Positions 1 through 14,439 of a DNA stretch of 64,000 nt are shown here, one piece after another. The DNA comes from Pseudomonadota bacterium (GTDB taxonomy: Bacteria > Pseudomonadota > Gammaproteobacteria > Xanthomonadales > Xanthomonadaceae). A program made the translations under genes and the position numbers. The notes under the pieces are model-generated. The model was given only the letters and a program-made list of their open reading frames with translations, was not told the origin of the DNA and made no database searches. Where the stretch lies: NCBI GenBank assembly GCA_020161335.1, contig JAIUOJ010000002.1, forward strand, positions 1-64,000, given 5' to 3'. Position 1 is the stretch's first letter; every line of letters starts with the position of its first letter.

Positions 1-207
<207 letters not shown>

Positions 208-223
208 AGGAGCCGAGGACGCG

Positions 224-292
224 ATGACAGCAGACACGTCGAGGGCGGACGCGCGGGATCGCCGGCGCGGCGCGGGCCGATGCCGGCCGTGA
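224..292 (+). other. Possible 22-codon upstream ORF overlapping the crbR start
   Basis: An ATG at 224 follows a good Shine-Dalgarno (aaggag, 208-213) and opens a 22-codon frame, rich in Arg and Ala, that stops with TGA at 290-292. This is inside crbR and 10 nt past its ATG at 280. The crbR ATG itself has only a weak ribosome site. Translational coupling from this short frame is possible, but the frame could also be chance. Nothing in the peptide is recognisable. Confidence 0.3.
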
Positions 293-957
293 CCACGATC
301 CTCGTCGCCGACGACCACCCGCTGTTCCGCGAGGCCCTGCGTGGCGCCGTGGTCCGGGTGATCCCGGACGCGGTGCTGCACGAGGCCGACAACGCCGGGG
401 CGCTCTACGCCATGGCCGACGCGCACCCCGACGCCGACCTGCTGCTGCTCGACCTCAACATGCCCGGCACCCAGGGCTTCAGCGCGCTGGTGCACCTGCG
501 CGGCCTGCATCCGGAGCTGCCGGTGGTGATGGTGTCCGCGCGCGAGGAGCCGGCGGTGATCCGGCGCGCGCTCGACCACGGCGCGATGGGCTTCATCCCG
601 AAGTCCTCGAACGCGGAGACGCTCGGCATCGCGCTGCGCCGGGTGCTCGACGGCGACCGCTGGGTGCCGGATGTCGCGCTGTCGGCGCCGGCCGCCTCGG
701 CCGACGAGCACGACATCGCCGCGCGCGTGCGCGAACTCACGCCGCAGCAGTTCCGGGTGCTGCAGATGCTCGGCTCGGGCAAGCTCAACAAGCAGATCGG
801 CTACGAACTGGGCGTATCCGAAGCCACGATCAAGGCCCACATGAGCGCGATCCTGCGCAAGCTGCGCGCCAGCAACCGCACCCAGGCGGTGCTGATGGCC
901 GGCAAGCTCGCGGTCGATCCCGACGACGTGGTCGCGCCCGACGGCGACGGCGACTGA
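280..957 (+). CDS. LuxR/NarL-family response regulator, CrbR-like
   Basis: A 225-aa two-component regulator. The N-terminal receiver domain (about 5-125) has the acidic pair D11/D12, phospho-acceptor D58 in LLLLDLNMPG, S86 and K108. The C-terminal LuxR-type helix-turn-helix (about 150-210) contains LTPQQFRVLQMLGSGK. A receiver plus LuxR output placed beside acs and a sodium/solute-symporter histidine kinase is the CrbR arrangement, so the likely job is activating acs and other acetate genes. This target assignment is inferred from family and context. The start is set where the receiver domain begins; its ribosome site is weak and a short ORF overlaps it. The partner is most likely the kinase at 3.8-7.3 kb. 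Confidence 0.88.
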   Translation: MPAVTTILVADDHPLFREALRGAVVRVIPDAVLHEADNAGALYAMADAHPDADLLLLDLNMPGTQGFSALVHLRGLHPELPVVMVSAREEPAVIRRALDHGAMGFIPKSSNAETLGIALRRVLDGDRWVPDVALSAPAASADEHDIAARVRELTPQQFRVLQMLGSGKLNKQIGYELGVSEATIKAHMSAILRKLRASNRTQAVLMAGKLAVDPDDVVAPDGDGD

Positions 958-1121
958 GCCGCCCGCATCCGCGCCCACGCAGCGGCGCGACTGCTCACTT
1001 TTGGGAGTATTGCCGCCACCGCGGCCTGCGCTAGCGTGGCGCGCGACACGCGGGCGTGCGCGACCGGGTTCTGCGGGCGGCTGCGTTGGACTTCCTGGGG
1101 ACCACGGACAAGGAGGCGGGC

Positions 1122-3794
<2,673 letters not shown>

Positions 3795-3824
3795 GGGTGC
3801 CGGCGCCGGAGCGGGTGCCGCGGC

Positions 3825-6800
3825 TCAGGTGCCGATGGCCAGCGCGCGCTGCGCGGTCAGGAACGCGCGCAGCGAGGCGGGTTTCACCGGCTTGGTGAGC
3901 ACGCGGTAGCCGCGCGCGCGGGCGGCCTGGCCGAGGGTGTCGCTGCCGTCGGCGGTGAGCAGCGCGCCCGGGATCGCGTGGCCGGCCGCCGCGCGCAGCG
4001 CATCGAGCGTGTCGAGGCCGTCCAGCCGGTCGTGCAGGTGGTAGTCCACCAGCAGCACGTCGGGCTGCTGCGCCATCTTCGCCAGCGCGTCGTCGACCGT
4101 GCTCGCCAGCACCGTGCGCACGCCCCAGCGCGACAGCAGCGCGTCCATGCCGGCGAGGATGTCGCTGTCGTTGTCCACGCACAGCACGCACAGGCCGTCG
4201 AGCGTGCGCTGCATGTCGAGGCCTGCGGCGGCCGCATGCGGCATCGCCGCCGCCTGCGCGCGCGGCACCACGATCGAGAACATGCTGCCGAGGCCGGGCG
4301 CGGAGCGGGCGTCGAGCGCGTGCCCGAGCAGGCGCGAGATGCGCTGGCAGATCGACAGGCCCAGCCCGAGCCCGCGGCCGTCCCAGTCGAACGGCTGTTC
4401 GTAGCGATGGAACTCGTCGTAGATCTGGCGCATGTGGTGCTCGGGGATGCCCGGACCGGTGTCCCATACCTGCAGCGCGACCTGGTCGCCGCGCCTGCGC
4501 GCCGCCAGGACCACCCGCCCGCGCGGGGTGTAGCGCAGGGCATTCGCGATGAAGTTCTGCAGTACGCGACGCAGCAGGCGGCGGTCGCTGCGCACCGGCA
4601 GCGGCCGCGCGTGGATGCGGATGTCGATGCTGCGCGCCGCGGCCATCGGCGCGTACTGCGCGGCCAGCTCGCGCAGCAGCTCGGCGGCATCGAAGTCGGA
4701 CAGCTCCGGCCTCAGCGCACCGGCATCGAGCCGCGACACGTCGAGCAGGCCGTCCAGCAGCTCCTCGGCGGCGCGCAGCGCGGTGTCGACGCGCTCGGCC
4801 AGGTGCGCCTGCTCGCTGGCCTCGCGGCTCTCGCGCAGCGCCGAGGTGAACAGGCGCGCGGCGTTGAGCGGCTGCAGCACGTCGTGGCTGACCGCGGTGA
4901 GGAAGCGCGAGCGCGACTCCTGCGCGACTTCGGCCTCGCGCGTGCGCTCGGCCACGCGCTGCTCGAGGTGCTCGTTGACCTCGCGCAGCGCGCGCTCGGC
5001 GCGCTTGTGCTCGGTGACGTCGCTGTAGCTGGTGACGTAGCCGCCGCCGGGCAGCGGCTGCCCGCGCAGCTCCAGCACCTGGCCGTTGGCGCGCATGCGT
5101 TCGCTCACGTGCGGCGAGCCGGCGCGCATGTAGGCGATGCGCTTGTCGACCTCGCCGTCGATCTCGTCGCTGTCGAGGTTGCCCAGTTCGCCGCCCTCGG
5201 CGTTGTAGCGGATCAGGTCCGCGACCGGGCGGCCGACGTAGAGCATGCCGTCGGGATAGCCGAACAGCTGCTGGTAGCGGCGGTTCCACGCCACCAGGCA
5301 CATGCCGCCGTCGACCACGCTCACGCCCTGGTCGATGTTCTCCAGCGTGTTCGACAGGATCTCCCGGTTGAAGCGCAGCTCCTGCCCGGCTTCGTCCAGC
5401 ACCGCCACCACCTCGGCCACTTCCATGCCCGAGCCCTTGAGCGCGCTGGTCAGGACCAGCCGCGCCGACGCCGCGCCCACCGCCGCGGCCAGCAGTCGCT
5501 CGGTGAACTGCACCCAGTGGCGGTCGGCGCGCGCCTGCGGCTGCAGGTCGTGGCCCAGCTCGGCCGCGTGTTCCTCGAACGCGCGCTGCGCGGTGCGCTC
5601 GCCGACGATGCGCCCGGCCAGCGTCAGCAGGTCGCCGAGGGTGACGTTGCCCTGCCAGTCGCCGGTGGCCAGGGCGCGGCGCTCGGCGTAGGGATCGAGG
5701 AACGGCGCCGCGCGCAGGCGCTCGTCCAGGCTCGGCCGCCAGCGCGCCGAGACCAGCAGCAGGGCGCCGACGTTGGCCAGCAGCGACCAGAACGTGCCAT
5801 GCGTCAGCGGGTCCCAGCCGCCCAGCCCGAACAATTGCCGCGGGCGCAGCCAGTGGATGCCGAGCGGCCCCTCGGTCAGCCACGCGGGGTCGAACCAGCC
5901 GGCGTCGGTGAGGGTCGGCAGCAGCAGCGTGTACAGCCACACGCCGAAGCCGATCAGCAGGCCGGCCTCCGCGCCCTGGCGGCTGGCGCCTCGCCAGTAC
6001 AGGCCGCCGATCAGGGCCGGCGCGAACTGCGCCACCGCCGCGAACGACATCAGGCCGTAGGCGGCGAGCGTGGTGTCGCTGCCGCTGGCGCGGTAGTAGC
6101 CCCACGCGAGCGCGGCGATGCCGACGATGGCGATGCGGCGTACCCACAGCACGGCCGAGGCGACGTCGCCGCCGCTGCGCTGCGCCCAGCCGCGACGCAG
6201 CAGCAGCGGCATCACCAGGTCGTTGCTGACCATCGTCGCCAGCGCCACGCTGGCCACGATCACCATGCCGGTGGCCGCGGAGAAGCCGCCGACGTAGGCC
6301 AGCAGGGCCAGCATGTTGTGGCGCTCGGCCAGCGGCAGCGCGAGCACGAAGCTGTCCGCGGCCACCGGGCCGCCGTGGCCGAACAGGGCGATGCCGGCGC
6401 TGGCGATCGGGATCACCATCAGCGTCACCACCACCAGGTAGCCGCCGAACATCCAGCGCGCGCGACGGATGTCCTCGACGTTGCCGCATTCCACGATCGC
6501 CACGTGGAACTGGCGTGGCAAGCAGAAGATCGCCGCGAACGCGAGCAGCGTCTGCGCCACGAAGCCCACCGGCGGCGCCACGTCGACCAGCGTGCGCGTG
6601 GCGGCGACGAAGTCGAGGTCGCGCACGCCCAGCCAGCGCGAGGCGAACAGCCCGACCGCGACCAGGGCCACCAGCTTCACCAGCGATTCCAGCGCGACCG
6701 CGAGCATCATGCCCGGCCGGTGCTCGGTGGCGTCGACCTGGCGCGTGCCGAACAGGATCGCGAACAGCGCCATCAGCGCCGCGACGTACAGCGCCGGGTC

Positions 6801-7271
6801 GCCCAGCGCCGGTCCCTGCGGGTCGACGCCGCCAAGCACGCCGAGGCTGATCGCCACCGCCTTGTACTGCAGCGCGAGGTAGGGCACCGCCGCGATCAGC
6901 GCGATCGAGGCCACCAGCGCCGCCAGCGGCTGCGAACGGCCGTAGCGCGAGGCGATGAAGTCGGCGATCGACACCGTGTTCTGGCCCTGCGCCACCAGCG
7001 CCATGCGCTCGAGGATGCGCCAGCCGAACAGCAGCAACAGCAGCGGGCCGAGGTAGATCGGCAGGTAGCCCAGGCCGGAGCGGGCCGCGGTGCCGACCGC
7101 GCCGTAGAACGTCCACGACGAGCAGTACACCGCCAGCGCCAGGCTGTAGACCATCGGACGCAGCCAGGGCCGCTGCGGATACAGCGGATAGCGGTCGCCG
7201 AGCCACGCCACCGCGAACAGCAGCGCGGCGTAGCCGACCGACACCAGCAGCAGGACCCAACCCGGCAGCAT
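3825..7271 (-). CDS. Sodium/solute symporter-linked hybrid histidine kinase, CrbS-like
   Basis: An 1148-aa inner-membrane sensor. Residues about 1-490 are a multi-helix SLC5/SSS transporter domain, followed by a linker where CrbS proteins have a STAC domain, a PAS domain (about 610-720), a dimerisation/phosphoacceptor helix containing SHDVLQPLN, an HATPase domain with DTGPGIP and GLGLGLSI motifs, and a C-terminal receiver with the acceptor Asp in DYHLHD. This is the CbrA/CrbS architecture. Given acs and a LuxR-type regulator nearby, CrbS (acetate metabolism) fits better than CbrA, whose partner is an NtrC-type regulator. It runs antisense to the M1 peptidase, with a 30-nt gap between the two 3' ends. 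Confidence 0.9.
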   Translation of the reverse strand: MLPGWVLLLVSVGYAALLFAVAWLGDRYPLYPQRPWLRPMVYSLALAVYCSSWTFYGAVGTAARSGLGYLPIYLGPLLLLLFGWRILERMALVAQGQNTVSIADFIASRYGRSQPLAALVASIALIAAVPYLALQYKAVAISLGVLGGVDPQGPALGDPALYVAALMALFAILFGTRQVDATEHRPGMMLAVALESLVKLVALVAVGLFASRWLGVRDLDFVAATRTLVDVAPPVGFVAQTLLAFAAIFCLPRQFHVAIVECGNVEDIRRARWMFGGYLVVVTLMVIPIASAGIALFGHGGPVAADSFVLALPLAERHNMLALLAYVGGFSAATGMVIVASVALATMVSNDLVMPLLLRRGWAQRSGGDVASAVLWVRRIAIVGIAALAWGYYRASGSDTTLAAYGLMSFAAVAQFAPALIGGLYWRGASRQGAEAGLLIGFGVWLYTLLLPTLTDAGWFDPAWLTEGPLGIHWLRPRQLFGLGGWDPLTHGTFWSLLANVGALLLVSARWRPSLDERLRAAPFLDPYAERRALATGDWQGNVTLGDLLTLAGRIVGERTAQRAFEEHAAELGHDLQPQARADRHWVQFTERLLAAAVGAASARLVLTSALKGSGMEVAEVVAVLDEAGQELRFNREILSNTLENIDQGVSVVDGGMCLVAWNRRYQQLFGYPDGMLYVGRPVADLIRYNAEGGELGNLDSDEIDGEVDKRIAYMRAGSPHVSERMRANGQVLELRGQPLPGGGYVTSYSDVTEHKRAERALREVNEHLEQRVAERTREAEVAQESRSRFLTAVSHDVLQPLNAARLFTSALRESREASEQAHLAERVDTALRAAEELLDGLLDVSRLDAGALRPELSDFDAAELLRELAAQYAPMAAARSIDIRIHARPLPVRSDRRLLRRVLQNFIANALRYTPRGRVVLAARRRGDQVALQVWDTGPGIPEHHMRQIYDEFHRYEQPFDWDGRGLGLGLSICQRISRLLGHALDARSAPGLGSMFSIVVPRAQAAAMPHAAAAGLDMQRTLDGLCVLCVDNDSDILAGMDALLSRWGVRTVLASTVDDALAKMAQQPDVLLVDYHLHDRLDGLDTLDALRAAAGHAIPGALLTADGSDTLGQAARARGYRVLTKPVKPASLRAFLTAQRALAIGT

Positions 7272-7349
7272 CCACCCTCCCGAAGCGCGATGCGCCCGAA
7301 GTGTATCGCGTGGCGCGCCGGCGCCGGCGCCGGCGCGAGGCCTGTTCGA

Positions 7350-8771
7350 CTACAACAAGGCGTCGGCGAGGCGCGCGATGCCCTCGCGGCTGCGCCGCCA
7401 TGCCGGACGCCGCGCCCAGGCGGCCGCGTCGAGGTGCTCGGCGTCGGCGAGGTAGCTCGCTTCGATCGCGCGCATCCGCGCCACCACGTCGTGGCTGTAG
7501 CACAGCAGGCCGACTTCGGCGTTGAGCGCGAACGAGCGGATGTCGAGGTTGATCGAACCGACCAGGGCCATGCCCTCGTCCACGCTGAGGTGCTTGGCAT
7601 GCAGGAAGTGCGGCCGGTACAGCGCGATCTTCACCCCGGCCGACAGCAGTTCGGCGTAGTAGGACTCCTGCGCCCATGCCGTCAGTTGCTGGTTGTTGCT
7701 CCTGGACAGGATCAGCTGCGTGTCCACGCCCGAGAGCGCGGCGATGCGCAGCGCGGCGAGGGTGGCGTCGTCGGGCACGAAGTACGGCGTCACCAGCACC
7801 AGCCTGCGCTTGGCGAGGTGGATCAGCGCGTTGACCGTGTCGCGCGCGTTCTCGAACGGATAGGCCGGGCCGCTGGGCAGCAGCTGCGCGGCGATGTCGG
7901 CATGGTGCAGCGGCAGGGTCGGCGTCACCGCGAGGCGCTCGCCGGTCTCGATGAACCAGTCGCTGGCGAACACCGCCTCCAGGTGCGCCACCGCCGGGCC
8001 CTGCACGCGCGCGACCAGCTCGCGGTTGGGGAAGGCCGGGATGAAGTCGGCGTCGGCGAGGTTCTGCGATCCCACCCACGCCGCGCCGTTGTCGATCACC
8101 GCCACCTTGCGGTGGTTGCGCAGGTCCATGCGCCCGCTGCGGCGCCAGCGCAGGCCACCGGGCAGCATCGCGTGCACCTGCACGCCGGCGGCGCGCAACG
8201 GTGCGCGATAGCGGCGCAGGCCGCGCTTGGCGCCCACCGCGTCCAGCAGCAGCCGGCACTGCACGCCGCGCGCCGCCGCGCGCTCCAGCGCCGCCGCGAC
8301 GGCGTCGCCGACCGCGTCGTCGAACATCAGGTAGTACAGCAGGTGCACGCGCTGCTTCGCCGCATCGATGTCCTCGATCAGGCGCTGCAGCGAGGCGTCG
8401 TAGTGGTCCAGCAGCTCGACCTGGTTGCCGTGGGTGGGCATGAAGTCGCCGAGGCGCTCGACCAGCGGCACCATCTCCGCTTCCGCGCCGTGCGGCGGCG
8501 GCGTCCAGCGCTGGTCGGCCAGCGGCGCCTGTTCGTCGCGGATCACCTGCGAGGCCAGGCGCTGGCGCTGCACGCGTTCGGCCGACAGCCACGGATGGCC
8601 GAGCAGCAGGTACAGCGGCAGGCCGAACAGGGGCACGAAGGCCACCAGCAGCATCCAACTGCGCGCCGCGCCCGGCGTGGTGCGCGCGGGGATCCACAGC
8701 AACGCGCCGATCCGGATCAGCCAGTCGGCGATCAGCAGCCACAGGCCATAGTCGAGGTCGGGGAGGTGCAT
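7350..8771 (-). CDS. cls: Cardiolipin synthase (phospholipase D superfamily)
   Basis: A 473-aa inner-membrane enzyme that condenses phosphatidylglycerol molecules into cardiolipin. The N-terminus has two hydrophobic segments (WLLIADWLIRIGALLWI and MLLVAFVPLFGLPLYLLLG). Two HKD catalytic motifs are complete: HRKVAVID in the middle and HAKHLSVD near the C-terminus, each followed by the GS(Q/I)N signature (VGSQN, VGSIN). Length and domain order match bacterial Cls. It lies 78 nt upstream of the CrbS-like gene on the same strand, probably as a separate function. Confidence 0.92.
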   Translation of the reverse strand: MHLPDLDYGLWLLIADWLIRIGALLWIPARTTPGAARSWMLLVAFVPLFGLPLYLLLGHPWLSAERVQRQRLASQVIRDEQAPLADQRWTPPPHGAEAEMVPLVERLGDFMPTHGNQVELLDHYDASLQRLIEDIDAAKQRVHLLYYLMFDDAVGDAVAAALERAAARGVQCRLLLDAVGAKRGLRRYRAPLRAAGVQVHAMLPGGLRWRRSGRMDLRNHRKVAVIDNGAAWVGSQNLADADFIPAFPNRELVARVQGPAVAHLEAVFASDWFIETGERLAVTPTLPLHHADIAAQLLPSGPAYPFENARDTVNALIHLAKRRLVLVTPYFVPDDATLAALRIAALSGVDTQLILSRSNNQQLTAWAQESYYAELLSAGVKIALYRPHFLHAKHLSVDEGMALVGSINLDIRSFALNAEVGLLCYSHDVVARMRAIEASYLADAEHLDAAAWARRPAWRRSREGIARLADALL

Positions 8772-8845
8772 GCGCCGATTGTGCCGGTTGGGGCGGGGAT
8801 TGCCAGCGGCGGGGGGCGGCTGGGTGTCCGGGGTGGCTGGAGGAA

Positions 8846-8930
8846 TGTCATCCCGAGCGCAGCGAGGGATCTGCGGTTGCCTGCAAACCGGGCACGGGCT
8901 GGGAGATCCCTCGCTGCGCTTGGGATGACA
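8846..8930. repeat. REP-like inverted repeat (family 1)
   Basis: Two 27-bp arms at 8846-8872 and 8904-8930 are reverse complements with one mismatch. The arm ends read gtcatcccga and ctcgctgcgc. The same arm type recurs at 21828-21917, at 30193-30217 (single arm) and, more diverged, at 46485-46554, so this is a dispersed family and not a local terminator. Confidence 0.85.
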
Positions 8931-8968
8931 GGTGGCGGGATGCCCAGCAATCCCGGAAAGCTGAAAGC

Positions 8969-8996
8969 AAGAAACCCGCCTTGCGGCGGGTTTCTT
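8969..8996 (-). terminator. Rho-independent terminator for rpmB-rpmG, possibly bidirectional
   Basis: A 12-bp stem (aagaaacccgcc / ggcgggtttctt) with a ttgc loop lies about 65 nt beyond the rpmG stop. A/T-rich flanks on both sides let it work in either direction. A second hairpin (atccccgc / gcggggat, 9001-9020) sits next to it. Confidence 0.75.
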
Positions 8997-9059
8997 CTGG
9001 ATCCCCGCTTTCGCGGGGATGACTTCCGGCAGCCATGCGCTTCGCGCATGGGCCGTCAG

Positions 9060-9224
9060 TCACTTGATCTTGCCTTCCTTGTAGACCACGTGCTTGCGCA
9101 CGACGGGATCGTACTTCTTGATCTCCATCTTGCCGGGCGTGTTCTTCTTGTTCTTGTCCGTGGTGTAGAAGTGGCCGGTGTTGGCCGACGAAATCAGGCG
9201 GATCTTGTCGCGCTTGCTTGCCAT
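9060..9224 (-). CDS. rpmG: 50S ribosomal protein L33
   Basis: A 54-aa basic protein beginning [20 protein letters not shown] and ending GKIK, matching proteobacterial L33 over its full length. It binds the large ribosomal subunit near the E site. It follows rpmB by 13 nt, the usual rpmB-rpmG operon, with a purine-rich ribosome site (gaggag) upstream of the ATG. It lacks the zinc-binding CxxC pairs found in the other L33 paralogue type. Confidence 0.96.
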   Translation of the reverse strand: MASKRDKIRLISSANTGHFYTTDKNKKNTPGKMEIKKYDPVVRKHVVYKEGKIK

Positions 9225-9237
9225 GATGTTCTACTCC

Positions 9238-9474
9238 TCAGACCTTCTCGCCGCGCTTGCGCAGGTCGGCCAGCACGGCGTCGATGCCGTTCTTGTCGAT
9301 GGTGCGCAGGGCAGCAGTGGAAACACGCAGCTTGACCCAGCGGTTCTCGCTGGCCACCCAGAACCGGCGCTCGTGCAGGTTCGGCTGGAAACGGCGACGC
9401 GTCTTGCGGTTGGAATGCGAGACGTTGTTGCCGGTGGTCGTACGCTTGCCGGTGACTTGGCAGACTCGGGACAT
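9238..9474 (-). CDS. rpmB: 50S ribosomal protein L28
   Basis: A 78-aa basic protein beginning [20 protein letters not shown], with the L28 core [20 protein letters not shown]. It is a large-subunit assembly protein, first gene of the rpmB-rpmG pair. Length and sequence are typical of gammaproteobacteria. Confidence 0.96.
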   Translation of the reverse strand: MSRVCQVTGKRTTTGNNVSHSNRKTRRRFQPNLHERRFWVASENRWVKLRVSTAALRTIDKNGIDAVLADLRKRGEKV

Positions 9475-10233
9475 GACGCACCTCGATCAGTGTTGGGCTT
9501 CCCTTGGCCAGGGAGGCAGCGGCCCCGGCGGGCGAGGCCGTGCGGCCGTGCCCGCCACGCAATGCGGGCGGAGGTCGTTGCGCGGATGTGGGCGGAATCG
9601 CGTGTCCGGGCCCACGGTCCGTGGCCTGTCCGGAACGGATGTTCCTGAACGGGCCGGCCGCAGCGAGCCGCGCATTATGCCTGCCGCCTGGCCTGTGGAC
9701 AAGTCGGGTCGTTCAGCCTCCGTCCCGGGCCTGCCCCCTCCCGGCCCGCGCGGTCGCCGACAGCAACCGGCAGCGCTCATCGCCGTCGTTGCGCGAGCAC
9801 GCCCGGGCCATGCCAGGGGGATGCCGCCGGGGCGCCCGGGCGGGCGCAGCCCGGGCAACGCCCATTCGGGCAGAGGGTCGCCACGGCGGCCCATCCCATC
9901 GCCCCTAACAGCGGCACGCCCCGGGCTGCGCCGCCGCCGGATGATCTGCGCGGTGACCGCGGGCGCGGCGCCGAAGACCGGCAGGCCCGGGACCATCGCC
10001 ACCGCCACCGGGTGCGCAGGCTGGCATCGATCACCGGCACGCCGGGCAGGCAGGTGGATGCGCGTCCCGTCGCGCAGGCCCGACAGCGGCGACGAGGCGC
10101 CGCTGTACCACGCGCCGGCCAGCAACTCGCGCCACCGCCGGGGTTGGCCAGGAGCACGATGGCCAGCACGCGACGCGGCCTCGCCTCCCGCAACGCCGCG
10201 TCCGGGCGGGGCGGCGTGCGCGGCAGGCGTCGC
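9475..10233. other. 759-bp stretch with no recognisable gene
   Basis: The stretch lies between rpmB and the czcA stop. Several long frames are open on both strands because GC is very high, but their translations are Arg/Pro/Gly-rich without any domain. Minus-strand frames around 9777-10193 have short hydrophobic pieces (VLAIVLLANPGG, LLGAMGWAAVATL) spread over more than one frame, which could be a decayed gene. The rpmB promoter must lie near 9475-9560. I see no RNA gene. Confidence 0.5.
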
Positions 10234-13443
<3,210 letters not shown>

Positions 13444-14439
13444 TCAGTGCTCGTGCGCCGCGGCGGACTTGCCGATGTCCGCCTTGACCAGGAAGCTCTG
13501 CGCGATGACGACGTTCTCGCCCGCCTCGAGGCCTGCGGTGACTTCGACCCGCCTGCCGTCGCGTCGCCCAAGCGTCACCGCACGCTCCCGGTATCGGTCG
13601 CCTTCGCGCACGTAGACCACGTCGCGGCCGCCTTCATCGAGCTGCAGCGCCGAAACCGGCACCGCCAGTGCGACGTCGGCCTGGTCGACGACGATCCGCG
13701 CACGCACCGCGGCACCGGGGCGCCACAGTCCGTCGCCGTTCGCGATGCTGGCGCGTGCGATGGTGCTCTGGCTGGCGGTCGCGGTGCCGGGCAGGATGCG
13801 TTCCAGCGTGGTCTCGGCGACCACGCCATCGCTGATGCGGGTGATGGTGACCGGGATGCCGGCGGTGATGTGGCCGGCATCGTTGCCGAAGATGTGCAGG
13901 TCCACCCACAGCGTCGACAGGTCGGCCACTTCGAACAGCGGCGTGCCTTCGCCCGCGACCGCGCCCACCACCGCGGAACGCTGCAGCACCACGCCTGAAA
14001 TCGGCGAAGCGACGGGGTAGGTGGTCAGACTGAGGTTGCTCTCGATGGTCGCCAGCGCCTGGCCGGCGCGCACCTGGTCGCCGATGTTGGCGCGCAAGGC
14101 GCGGATCGGGCCGGGGAAGCGCGCAGTGACCTGCGCGATGCGACCTTCCGCGGGTGTCAGCAGGCCCTGCACTTCGTGTTCGTCGGCGATCGTGCCGGCA
14201 CCGACGGCGGCGATGCGAATGCCCGAGGCAGTGGCCACGTCGTCGGGAATGGTGGTGGCCGCTGCGCCTTCGTCGTGGCCGTCGCCATGTTCGTCCTCGC
14301 CGGCTTCATGGCCGTGCTCGCCGCCGGCTTTGGCGGTTTCGCCGCGGCTTCCGCCTGCGACGGGCTTGCCGCCGCAGGCGGCCAGCGCGGCGACCAGCAG
14401 CAGGACCGGCAGGAGCCGGATTGCGGGGGACGGGTTCAT
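13444..14439 (-). CDS. czcB: Heavy-metal efflux periplasmic adaptor (CzcB family)
   Basis: A 331-aa membrane-fusion protein. The start at 14439 gives MNPSPAIRLLPVLLLVAALAACGG, a lipoprotein signal with lipobox LAAC. A His/Asp/Glu-rich segment follows (GEHGHEAGEDEHGDGHDEG, about residues 38-56), likely a metal-binding patch, and the protein ends in AAAHEH. The biotinyl-lipoyl-like hairpin region (PGPIRALRANIGDQVRAGQ) and beta-barrel are typical HlyD/CzcB. It links the inner-membrane pump to the outer-membrane channel. Its ATG overlaps the czcC stop by 4 nt (ATGA), implying coupled translation. Confidence 0.93.
   Translation of the reverse strand: MNPSPAIRLLPVLLLVAALAACGGKPVAGGSRGETAKAGGEHGHEAGEDEHGDGHDEGAAATTIPDDVATASGIRIAAVGAGTIADEHEVQGLLTPAEGRIAQVTARFPGPIRALRANIGDQVRAGQALATIESNLSLTTYPVASPISGVVLQRSAVVGAVAGEGTPLFEVADLSTLWVDLHIFGNDAGHITAGIPVTITRISDGVVAETTLERILPGTATASQSTIARASIANGDGLWRPGAAVRARIVVDQADVALAVPVSALQLDEGGRDVVYVREGDRYRERAVTLGRRDGRRVEVTAGLEAGENVVIAQSFLVKADIGKSAAAHEH

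Larger units (their letters stand above)
8772..9059. other. Intergenic region with a dispersed palindrome and hairpins
   Basis: Between cls and rpmG there is no gene. The stretch holds a REP-like inverted repeat (8846-8930), a strong bidirectional hairpin (8969-8996) and a second short hairpin (9001-9020), each listed separately. Confidence 0.8.
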
